Assembly: GCF_018873765.1 (NCBI RefSeq)
Contig: NC_057922.1
Location: 17,125,563-17,189,562 of the forward strand
Source of the DNA: Telopea speciosissima
Taxonomy: Eukaryota > Streptophyta > Magnoliopsida > Proteales > Proteaceae
Reading direction: 5' to 3'
Length of the DNA stretch: 64,000 bases
Part shown: positions 1 through 10,600 of the stretch, one piece after another
Numbering within the stretch: the stretch's first letter is position 1
Layout of the letters: every line of letters begins with the position of its first letter
Position numbers and translations under genes: made by a program
Notes under the pieces: generated by a model
The model's database searches: none
Seen by the model: only the letters and a program-made list of their open reading frames with translations
What the model was told of the DNA's origin: nothing

Positions 1-130
1 TGACCACCCTACCCATCATGAAAGATGATAATGATCGCCCTATTGATGCCTCCACGTGCACTCCCATTGGCCCCATGCTAGCATAGGGGCCACCACCCCA
101 TAGAGAACTCTTCCCCATTGGAATATTATC
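1..130. repeat. MITE-like repeat fragment at window edge
   Basis: The first 130 bases resemble blocks at about 46985-47110 and 47828-47967: phrases such as CCCATCATGAAAGATGA, CTCCCATTGG and a CATAGAGAACTCT end recur. I read it as the right part of a copy of a foldback family whose ends are TTCTCTGTGGGG-like. The left end lies outside the window. There is no coding content. Confidence 0.4.
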
Positions 131-1435
131 TTGTGAAAACATGGGCACATATGAAAGTCAAGGATTCCTAGATAGCTTAGTTTCATTATTAGAAGCTGTT
201 TGTTTCTGTACAAGTTGATGAATCCAAAATGATATATAGTGTCTATATAAAGCTCATCTCTTTTTTTTTTTTGGAAGAGTATTGTCTCCTATGACGACCA
301 AATTAAAGAGAAGAAAAATGCTACTTTCTTATTTCTTGTTCTAATCAAGGTAGCCTATAAAGTACTTGACCAGCTCCAAATTCATTGCTAGCATTTGCAC
401 TTCAGGGGAATGCATGTATCAGAGTGAATTTGATAAAAGGAGAAAACCATGTGAATGAGTACAAAAAATTCAACATTAGAGCTTAAGTAAATTTCACATT
501 AAACAAATTCTAAGACTCGTTTGGTTTTGAACACACCAAGGAGAGGGAATGGTAAGAAAGTTTTTAAGAAAAAAAAAACTAAAAGCAATGGATTTAAGCA
601 AAAAAAATTGAGAGGTTTGGGAGTTTACGCTCAGAAGTTGTTGTTCTGGTGGATGGATAATATCCTGTAACATCGTCTCTTCGTCTTTGTAGCAGACCTT
701 AAACGAGAGGAATATTCACAAAAACTCCAAAACTGTCAATTCTCTTACAAGAATTTGAAGTAGCTCAAGAACATGGTTGATGTGCTTGTCATGCATGCAT
801 GCATGCATGCTCTAACCTAAGCTCCAATCCCCTATAAGAAACTCCATTAGAGAAACAAGAATGAAAAAGGATCAGACAAAGAGAGAAAAGACGAAGAAGA
901 AGAGACAAATGGATAAGGAGGTTTTATTTTTATTTATTTTTATTATTTTTAGAAATTATTTATAGGACGTTAGCGAAGAAAATGGAGGGGTTTGGTATTG
1001 GTATTTATATAGTGACTTTGATTTACGTACTTCGCCTCATGAGGTAATTCCGAGCTTAACGCAGGACCGCTGAGCTTCCTCTTAGCCAGCGTGGCCTGAA
1101 CTATACCCAGCCAGCAATATGTTGACGCGTGTCTCTTTTTCTGATGTGGCATTTTTGCTGACTTGTCACCTCACACCCCCAGTGTGTCTAATCCTGTTTC
1201 TTTGTTATTTATAGCTTTAAACTGTCCACAAAGAAAATGTATTGACCAAGCCCCCCCCCCCCCCCCAACCACCCCAACGCACGAAACCAATACGCTTTGT
1301 ATATTTGTACTAACCACTAACTAATGACTTCAAATACACTACTACTCCTCGTGGATAAAATTTTAAGTGAAATCACCAAAATAGCCCCCTTAAATATGTA
1401 TTTGGACCTTGGAGTTAAGGGTGTATGAACCGGGT
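131..1435. other. Intergenic, no gene recognised
   Basis: AT-rich sequence with a short (GCAT)n run near 792-810 and a homopolymer C tract at about 1250-1267. The short ORFs show no family resemblance. Nothing else can be supported. Confidence 0.5.
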
Positions 1436-1740
1436 ATTTGGTTCAGTTCCAAGGAGTGTTGATATGATCTGGCTGGAATCGGATCGAGTCTCGCCTTGGT
1501 TCTGAAAATCAGTACTTGTACTAAACCTGTTCAACTCCGGTTAGGTTTCAAGGAGTGCTGGTATGACCCAGACCGAGTCTCACTTTGGTAATGAAAATCG
1601 GTACTCGTACCGAACTTGTTTGGTTCTAGTTTGATTTCAAGGAATGTTTGTGTGATCCAGAACCAGACCGAGTCCTGCCTCGATTGTGTAAATCGGTACT
1701 CGATCATACCGAACCTATTCGGTTCTGGTTCCTACACGGT
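1436..1740. repeat. Degenerate tandem repeat, about three units of 90-99 bp
   Basis: The phrase TTCAAGGAGTG, followed by TATGA-CC, then CGAGTC and then AAATCGGTACTCGTAC, recurs at about 1447, 1546 and 1635. Units are clearly related but diverged. GGTTCGGTTC-type words recur and resemble the inner part of a non-autonomous transposon. Element borders cannot be set. Confidence 0.6.
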
Positions 1741-1756
1741 TACAGTTCCTGTACTT

Positions 1757-1830
1757 GGTTTATACTATATACATAGTATAATATATTATACTATGTATAT
1801 AGTATAATATATTATACTATGATAGTATAT
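1757..1830. repeat. AT-rich palindromic repeat
   Basis: The words TATACTATATACATAGTATA and AATATATTATACTAT alternate with their own reverse complements, so the segment can fold into a long AT hairpin or cruciform. It is followed to about 1920 by more ATTATAATA-type sequence. It sits between GGTTC-rich blocks and may be the core of the same element. Confidence 0.7.
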
Positions 1831-1920
1831 TTATAAAATTGAATAGTAATATTAGTAATATATATTATAATGTATTAATATTATAGTGTATTTATATATT
1901 AATATTATACTATAATATAT

Positions 1921-2910
1921 CGATACCCAAATCCAATTTGGTTTCGATTCCAACCATTGGTTTCTATACTTGAACTTGGAAAGTAACCAAGTCCTACTTT
2001 AATTATGTTCTCTGGTTCCGGATTGTAACTAAATTCTATTTAATTTGATTTTGATTATCGGTCTAGATTCGGTTTCGGTTTTTAGTTCTTATTCTAATTT
2101 CACACCCTTACTTGGAATTCCACAATTGTACGTACGTAGATGTAGTTTGATTTTGATCCTGCTTTGGATCTCTAAGAAAACTAAATTCAACAATTTGAAT
2201 CAATCCGATTTTTAAAGTATTTTACTCTTTCTATTATCTCGAATATTTTTCATAACTCGCCTTACCTCAACCCGAAAATACTCATGCTCATTCGTATTAA
2301 AATAAAACCACCCAAACCCATAAACGGTTATAGTTTGAACACTAGAAGATCAGTTTTATCCCTCTGGAATTCTCTAGATATTCTAGAATGTCTAGCCCTG
2401 CAAGAAACACTCTGCTCACAAAAAAACCAACATTGGAAGATATTTAATTCATATATATGTTGCCACTAGTAGCCTTTGTGTGATGGCTCTCCAACATGGA
2501 TTGCCAACTTTCATATATTTTCCAGAAATCATCGCAAAGCCTCCAATGCCGACTCGACACATGGGCTTTTACACAGGATTTATAAAAGATTGACCAGTTT
2601 CTTCCATTGCTCCACTTAGTGGAAGTTCTTTTTCAGCTTAATTTACTTACATTGTTCGCTTCTAGATGGCTATATCTATGTAAATATATATTCGTTCCCA
2701 AACTGGCAAAATTCGATAACATTAAGAAAATTTGGTGTTTGGTTGTGTCCAGAAAGAAAAGATAATCTTTGCTTTAGAAGCTAGCAGAATTATGTTCTAG
2801 AGTACTTAGTGCAGATTTTGATTAAAACATATTCCAAGCAATGAGGAGACAAATTAAAGGAGTAATATGATTTCTGCATGAACCTTCCCCACATGGTGGC
2901 GGACTTGACT
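1921..2910. other. Intergenic, no gene recognised
   Basis: GGTTC/GGTTTCGG-rich degenerate sequence to about 2110, then ordinary AT-rich intergenic DNA. The short ORF near 2284-2469 has no recognisable family. Confidence 0.45.
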
Positions 2911-2916
2911 CCTATC

Positions 2917-3072
2917 AGGTTCCCTGTCCGGTCAGGTTTGTAGGTTCCTCTCATAGGGGACTAGAAATGACGACCTTACCCCCTATTCGAACACACTACC
3001 CGGGTGGGGTGAGGTCGTCATTTCCGCCCTCCCTATGAGAGGAACCTACGAACTTGACCGGGCAGAGAACCT
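2917..3072. mobile_element. Foldback MITE (long inverted repeat)
   Basis: The left arm from 2917 (AGGTTCCCTGTCCGGTCAGG and onward to TTACCCC near 2988) is the imperfect reverse complement of the right arm ending at 3072 (starting GGGGTGAGGTCGTCATTTCC). Arms are about 70 bp, with a short loop. There is no transposase. The superfamily is unassigned because I could not identify the target duplication. Confidence 0.8.
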
Positions 3073-4560
3073 AAGAGGAGAAAAATTCCATGGTGGCATG
3101 TACTGAACAGGTAGGAATCAAGGATTAGTAGATGTATTCTAAATTTCTAATGGGAAAGGTATTCGTACACGAGAGATTCTTCCATCAAATAAGGCATGTA
3201 GGGGCTTTTATGTCATTTTAGATTGGCATTTATGCTAATCTAACTGCATTTAATGCAGATCGTGCATGATCGTGCACATGCACGATCTCAAGTCTTTGAA
3301 AACTAGATATGACCATTCGATTGAATCAAACAAACCCAGTAAAAACCAGCCATGCATCTCAACCCAAGTCTTAAAAACCTGGAATCGGACATGAGATTGG
3401 TTTCTCAATGTCAATTCGAATCGGATCAGAATCGGTTGAAATTGGTTGAATAAGTCGAAACCCTAGAAATTGGAATTGGAAAGAAAAAATAAAGATTTTC
3501 ATGAATTGTTTTGGAGTTTTTTATTCAAAAGACTTGTATATTGCCACAAGAGGTAATTTTTATTGATTTTCTACTATTTTACTAACTAAAGAAGGAGAAA
3601 ATAACCAAAAATAAAGATTATTAAAAAAGTATTTACAGCCGATTTCAGAATAGGTTGCAAGATTTGACATTAATTAGAATTCGGCCGATTCCAATCTGAT
3701 TTCTAAAACCATTATCTAAACCATCACTTCTTTAGTTTCTTATGGCTTGTTGATGAATGAGCTGGTTGAACCATAATTGACCCAATTAGCAGTCAGTGCC
3801 TGGTCTGGTTTTCAAACTACCTAATAGTTCTAATTAGACAAGCCCCTAAAGGATAAGTTTTTTTTGGGGGTTAATAATAAGGTTGCTTTTAAGTAAGTGA
3901 TTATCCAAATGACACCTCTATAGGTGTATTTATAACGTTGATCCTTCTTTTGATTCTCTCTTGTTTTATTCTTAAAAAGTATTTAATGTAAGGATAAAAA
4001 AATACTGTTTCAAAATCATTTGAAAGTAACTTATCATTATGTCATGATAAAAGGTAGTTTCAGGTACGGTTGTGAATGGTGCATGGTTGTACTTGAACTT
4101 TAAAATTAGCATCTACCCCTATTTCGGAGCTTTCAATTTTTAAAGTAGTCGTACACAAACCCATCCCTTTGTGTCATTATCAGAAATTGTCAACATTTTG
4201 CATATTTTCTGAGTACATATGTGAAATGACAGGATGTGCCCATGTTAAAAAAATGTGTGATACAAAAAATGCAAATAATAATAATGTTGGAAATTGTTTG
4301 ACACTCCGGAGAGGTGTCAATAAGAAAAGAAGGCAAAAGGTTTGATGCATAATTGTGCATGGTGCATGGTTATGCATGATGCCTTCGGATGAGAATAATG
4401 AGGGTCAAAATGATCAAAAGCCCCTTATTTTACAAATCGTCATACCCCACCTTTCTACAGGCATGCATAAAAAACTGCCCTATAAGAAAATTAACTTTAG
4501 TAATAACGAGGTCAAAGCTCATTGCTAGTTGAATCCGATGTATTTTGTTTCTTTTGATAG
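3073..4560. other. Intergenic; one short perfect hairpin
   Basis: No gene recognised. An 11-bp inverted repeat, AGATCGTGCAT / ATGCACGATCT, lies at about 3257-3288. Degenerate AATCGG-type repeats occur at 3370-3720. Confidence 0.45.
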
Positions 4561-4565
4561 TATGT

Positions 4566-4680
4566 TCGGTTCGAGTTTGGAAACAGCTTCTCTACGAAAG
4601 CAGGAGTAAGGCTGCGTACATCACGATCCTCTTTAGACCCTGCAATAGCGGGAGCCTCGTATACTAAGTACACCCTTTAT
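4566..4680 (+). mobile_element. Au-type SINE, 5'-truncated
   Basis: The segment follows the order of the plant Au SINE: GGTTCGAG (pol III B-box region), GGAAACAGC, CTCT-CGAA-GCAGG, GTAAGGCTGCGTACAT, AGACCCTGCAATAGCGGGAGC, then a short tail. The tRNA-like 5' head with the A box is missing. It is the same family as the complete copy in the TLDc gene, but in the opposite window orientation. Confidence 0.8.
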
Positions 4681-5985
4681 TCAATTGGCTATATGTACCA
4701 TTTTCTGAACATTTAAACATTGGGCCAAACCATTGTTTGTTGTTCCCCGGCTCAATGTTGATCAAATGGGCTTTGTTTGGACTTCAGCCATGTTCCTGAC
4801 TTCCGGTTATAAAAATAGGTAATCAGAATCCATAGCCTGCCTAGTATAAACTGTAAATAAAATAAAGGATCCATTATCCAAAGCCCAAGGCCCATATGAC
4901 GCCCATCATAAAGGCAGTTGAGTATTGGTCACTCGTACGGCACAGTCAATGGATCAGATCTTTATCATGATTTGAGGTATCGATATCGTATCGGGTAATA
5001 CATACCGATTTTTCAAGTGATCAATCCTAATACCGGGTCAATACATTCTCAGTTTATAGTACGGACAAATGGTAAAATGGTAAAAAGAAAACCCAATTTG
5101 GAAACAGCATGTCAAAAAATTGAAATGTAAGGAGAATGACAGCCTACCTCAAAGACGAATCTGATATGCAAATAATGATTTCCAACCAATTTAATAGGAA
5201 AAAAGACAAAAAAAAAAAACCAAAGATGCTATGAATCGGGCAGATTATAGTCACAAAATTGAAATGTCTTCACAGATAATTTCACTTTTGAAGTTGATAA
5301 ACTGCTAGATGGTCGGTGAAGTTGTAGTGACAGCTTCGCCTAGGGATGAAGGTCGTGAATCCCAACCAAAGAAGAAGAAATTACATTATAGAGAAGAAGA
5401 TCGAGAGATGGATCCTAAAGAGAGATCGAGAGAATCAATCTTAGATAGATTTAGCGCGTCGACGATTTGATATTAGGAGGAAGAAGAAGATGAAATGAAG
5501 CTTTGTCATCATTTTTTATGCAAAGAGTTAAAGGGTAATGTTACATGTACTAAGGGGCATTTTAGGATTAAACATGTTACTCCTTACTCACGTCACAACT
5601 TAACACGAGTTTCTACCAAAAAAAAAAAACTTAACACGAGTTAACAGGCGGACTCTAAACGCCTGGGTATCTTTGTGATAGATTATAAACTATAAAAGAG
5701 GGGTGTAATTATTGAAAACACAAGGGAGAAAATTGTGATTAGGGCAAAGTACAGGGGAGAGGGATGTAATTTACCTTTATTTAAAACTAATGCATAAATA
5801 ATTGGTCTAAGAGATTGGGAGGAGTTAGATCTCTTCGGTAATGCTGGATACTCATAAAAGGCTGGCCATGATAGTAGTTTGATATTGCTCTGCAACTTCA
5901 ACCTCAACTTTGTCGATTGCCCTTTCATGGTCTTTGATTCGAGATGTAACCTCTCCGCCCTTGTGACATGAGCCTTCTCCGCCAC
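4681..5985. other. Intergenic, no gene recognised
   Basis: Contains a degenerate TATCG-rich stretch at about 4975-5050, related to similar words at 18990-19070 and 20430-20500. A 100-codon minus-strand ORF (5683-5985) has no recognisable domain and probably is not a gene. Confidence 0.4.
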
Positions 5986-6211
5986 AGTGGCGTGTTCGTC
6001 TCTGCCCCAATGGTTTGTTTTCCTCCTTTCTTCTTTCCTTCTCCTTCCACTTGACTCATCTCAGATCTACATCCAATCCTCTCGTACTCTCAATATCCCC
6101 ATTATGGCCACCGTCTCCATGATCCATGGCTTTGGCTCCAACACCGATGGGTTTTTCCATCAGATCTACATCAAATTTGTCGTCTTCGTCGCCAATCTTC
6201 TAAGTCACGAC

Positions 6212-6760
6212 CGTTTTGCAGTTCTCCTGCTCATGGAAGTGGCTAGAGCCTTCACTGACAAGAATAGTGGTTGTGTACAACAACTACTGTGGATGCTCAA
6301 CAAGCTGAGCTCCCCCTACGGTGATATTGACCATTTGCTTGCCTCTTACTTCCTCCAGGCACTGTTTGACCGCATTACAAAATCCAGGAAGCGTTGCTGC
6401 CGTACTCTCACGTCTGCCTTAGAGAAGACCTGCTCATTCGAATCCTTTAGGAAGATGGCGCTCAAGTTCTAGGAGGTGTGCCCATGGACCACCTTTAGCC
6501 ACATCGCTTGGAATGGTGCATTCCTGGAGGCCTTGGAAGGTGAGTCCTTTGTCGACTTGATGTTCTATTCTATATCTCGGAGATGGGAGGCGTGTGAGCT
6601 TAGGCCAATCCTGTTTAAGGACTCCGTCACCCGCAACTGGCTCTCCACCACCGCCATCACCAACATTAGGCCCACTGGGCTTAGTTTGCCAGGGCGGCTT
6701 ATGGGAAAGTGGGGACCAGACAAGTTGTCGGGTGTTATGATGGGTAATCACATGGTTGTG
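6212..6760 (+). pseudogene. SHORT-ROOT-like GRAS transcription factor pseudogene
   Basis: The translation of 6212-6560 matches the start of the GRAS domain of SHORT-ROOT proteins: LLMEVARAFTDKN, then QQLLWMLNKLSSPYGD, LASYFLQALF, EKTCSFESFRKMALKF and EVCPWTTFSHIAWNGAFLEA. These are the leucine heptad I region and the start of the VHIID region. An in-frame TAG at 6470-6472 replaces the glutamine of the family's KFQEV motif. Beyond 6560 similarity weakens but remains visible: RPILFKDSVTR and LSTTAITN echo the WPTLLEALATRT and LTTVVTN segments. The N-terminal region, the rest of VHIID and the PFYRE and SAW regions are absent. SHR genes usually lack coding introns, so this could be a retrocopy or a fragment of a duplicated gene. 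It is 0.9 kb upstream of PRP19. The open frame 5987-6472 is otherwise unrelated sequence. Confidence 0.85.
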
Positions 6761-7103
6761 CCTGTCGATAGTTGTCATGTATCGAGTCATTTTGCAAGCT
6801 ATGCTTACAACCTTTTCTCTATGGAAACTATTGGGCATAGGTCATATTCCAATCCTTGGTTTCAGATACTTTGTCCCCAAACCTTGTGTATCTCATGTTT
6901 TGTTTTTGAAGTAGACTTTGTTTACCCAGAAAAAGGCAGTAGTTTGATATTTTGCAAACGAGTTGTATAATTATCGAAACAGTAATTGACACTAGGGATT
7001 AGATAAGAGGCTAACTACTTGGGTTGGCTGTAAATTAGCCTCGTTTCTTTTCTCCTAATTTAAAATTTGCTTTTCCATTAAAAAGAAAAAAGGAACGAGT
7101 TTT

Positions 7104-7275
7104 ATGTCCAAGAGTGTGGCCCTTGCGCCAGTGCGAAGGTCAATGGGAGCACTGGCAGAAGTATCATCTAGGACCATTTCCACCTTTCATGGGGAGCAGG
7201 GCGTCCATTTAGCCCCAGGTTGTGTATGGGCGCAGGGGCTGCACTCAAGGAGAGAGTCCTGTTTTCCCCCAAAAA
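7104..7275. repeat. Dispersed repeat related to local MITE families
   Basis: GC-rich block with CGCCAGTGCGAAGGTCAATG, GGGCGCAGGGGCTGCACTC and GAGAGAGTCCTGTTTTCCCC. Similar CCAATGGGAGC words occur at 25,720 and near base 60. The borders are uncertain and the open frame across it is not a gene. Confidence 0.4.
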
Positions 7276-7641
7276 TAATTATTTGGTCTGATCAGTTCTC
7301 ATTTTAAATTGTCGATTCTGGTCCAATTCCCGGTTCGCTCCCAACACACATAATTCAAGATTAAATGACAAAAACACCCATTAAAAATTCTAAATGGTCT
7401 AAAGTGCCATCAGTCATCAGTGTGCTTGGACTTGAAAACACATCCTTCGGTAAAGTAGAGAGCCCTCTTTTGAAGCCGATCTAAAGGAGGAGGGAGTCTC
7501 AATTTCTCTTCCGCCTCCAATAGTTCCCACTGGAACTAACGAAACCACTCTCCCAAGTCTCCTCTCATCTGAACATCGGCAGCTACTAATCCTTGGAAAC
7601 TGCGAAGGAAACATCGCGATAAACCCTAGCTTTCATTACAA

Positions 7642-10600
7642 TGTTCTGTTCAAGTATTTCTCTCTCTCTCTCTCTCTGTTTCTATTATGTTCGGTGTTCC
7701 TTCTTTTCGGTTTATAGGCACGGATAGTTACGGTCTGCGTTTGTAGTTTGATTTGTGTTCTTTTTCTACTTTGCTTGTGTAGTCTCCGGCGTAGTGCCGG
7801 AAGAGCCGGCGGTTTCCAGGAAATCCGGACTACTCTTTGAGAAGAGGTTGATTGAGCGACATATAGCGGTGCGTAATCTTTTGCTTCTCCAGGTTCTTTT
7901 GATTGTGTTTGTTATTTTCTTCTTCAGTTATGTAAGCATGAAAGAATTTTGTTAGACTCTTGTTGTCGGTGTTTGCTTCTATTGAAAAAACATTGCTTTT
8001 TATGTGCGTTTTTTAATTTTTGGGCTTTTATTAGGACTATGGGAAATGTCCTGTGACTGGAGAGCCCCTCACTATGGATGACATTGTCTTATTAAAAACC
8101 AGTGAGGTAAGTTTAGTCAAATTAAATGATTCCCTGACTCTCTTGTTTTTTTATTTTTTCTATTTTAATTTCTGTTCTCATGACACGCAGATAGTGAAGC
8201 CCAGGTCTTCACAGGCAGCTAGTATACCAGGACTGCTAGGAATTTTCCAAAATGTATGTGTTTCTGATCTATTTTCAATTCATGAATTTTGCGGCATTTA
8301 GTTTTATTTAGCATTTTGTTTATGTTTATATGGAACACTAAATTGATTTATCTATTTCGGCTTGTTATTTGGAATTCGACTGCATTTCATTCATGTGAAG
8401 AATTTCTCTTAATTTTGATTCTGAAATTGATATTAAACCTACTTGTGTCCCCCATTTATGGCTTTCTTGAGCTAATTAAGATGAGTGCCAACAGTTGAAC
8501 CGTTTATGCCTTTCTTGAGCTACTCAAGACGAGGGTAAACGGTTGAAAGTTTAGTCCACCGTTCGTATTTTTATTTTTAGAGATATGCCACCATTGCACC
8601 TTTTAGACTTGAACCTCACACTTAAGCTTTGGGTATCCATGCATTGGACACTGAGATTAAAATTTTGATGTCCAACAGTGCTCCGTTTTTTTTGGAATAT
8701 ATCAACGTAGAATCAACATTAGAACAAAATATGTACTGGGACGCACTTAACAATTGTTATACTGAAATTAACAAGCGCTGAAAATAGGAAAAACAAGATC
8801 AATTGCAAGTATTATCAATGCAAGACAACTAACATAACTTGCGGGTATTGGCCCCACCAACAATATGATGTAGACTAGGTTTAAGATTTCAGTTTCGATT
8901 GGGATTTTGAACCTGGTCAAAACTGAAATATACTGTCGAAATGGCCAAAATATACCACCGAAATGGCACCGAAAGATGGTCCATTTCAGTGAAAAAACCG
9001 AAACATTGAAGGCCCCTCAATTTGCATGCTACTTCATTTTGACAAGTGTCAAAACTGAAATATTTCGCCAAAATTTCAGTATTTTGGCTGAAATGTTGAA
9101 CTATGGATGCAGACAAAAACCAGAATAACCATGAATGAAGGCACAGCTAAATTCAAAGTCTGATTACTTAAATCAGATCTTAAACATTGAAACACAAAGT
9201 AAGAAATCTTAACTGGGAAAACAGGGTATAGTACATCAGAATCTGATCAATTAAAAATAAATACGCCATTTAATTAATGTGAAATCAGTAAGTAAGTGTT
9301 AACCAAGGAAGAGGATTTATCAGTGTTTGCTCACAATGAATTGATAAAAATAGGATAGAGAGAATTCCATTTACCATGATCAATATAAATGCTTGAGCAT
9401 TGATGTGATTCTCTAACCTGGAAATCAGATTTAAGAGAACAAACCCACAGGACAGAATAACAGTGTAAGAGGAGATCAGAAATTTCAAGACTTAAACCAA
9501 CAAAGATCGAAAACTCAGATGAAACCCCAAAACTTGTCAAAGTAGCAAGAATACTACCCTAGGTGGTATTCCCAAAATCCCAAAGAAAACCAACGGTTAG
9601 ATTAGAAGAAAAAAGGATGGACAAAAAATAGAAATTTAGGAGAACAGCAAAATAGCAAGTAAGAGAAACTTGAATATCTTCAGATCAACAACACAGATGG
9701 GCTTCAAGTTCAGATTGATGGAAGGTAAGGTAGAAGGTAGTAACCCATCAAGTTTGGGCTCAATCAGAGGGTTGAAGCTACTGTTACAGCAGTAACAACT
9801 TGAAGACAGAATCTAAATGAAAACCAGGACCTCAATCTGGACTGTTGTTTGAAGATAGCACGTGGTCATCAGTCCTTCCGATACTACTGCTAAGGATTCT
9901 CCAATAGTTGATCAGCAACTGCTGTCGATTCTGCCCAGGTAGAACAGGCTGAACAGCACCTGGACTGTTGTTTGAAGATAGCATGTCGTCATCAGTCCTT
10001 CCGATACTACTGCTTAGTATTCTCCAATAGTTGATCAGCAACTGCTGTCGGTTCTGCCCAGGGTACAACAGCTTGAGGTTCTGGTAAATTTTGACTGTTG
10101 AGACAGTTCTCCTTATCTTAATGAGAAACCTATCTAAAATAAACAACAGATATCCTTGTGAATCTACATAGCTTTCCTAAGACCCCATATAACTTCTCCC
10201 ATCTTATCCAACAGACATAAACTGAGTCTACAACTATCCTATATAACTAGATCCATTTAGTTTTAAAAGTGGATTAAAAATAAATCCTTTATTGTGACCC
10301 TACATACAGTAATGGGTAAAAACATATAAGTTAATTCCTTTATTGAATCAGAGGCTGAATTTTTTTGCTGGAGATAGTATTATATCAATGATATGCTGCT
10401 TCACATATTTGAGGTTCGGAGTTAAGCTCAAATGTTCTATCATAATGAAGCTTGAGTCATGTAATTTAACAGAAGCATTTTGAATTACTAATATTACATC
10501 TGCATGGATTTACCAATTCGCATGAAATAATATCTATTGGCTAGCAGGCACTAGTACTGCTGCCTTTAGCTCATGTATGCAACCCCATCCTTGGGTGCTA

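Noticed and set aside
5683-5985. 100-codon minus-strand ORF (MAEKAHVTRAERL...)
   Set aside because: No domain recognised, and no splice or homology evidence.
9820-10150. CRISPR-like array from the repeated 123-bp units
   Set aside because: Two long direct units in a plant intron; no spacers or short repeats.
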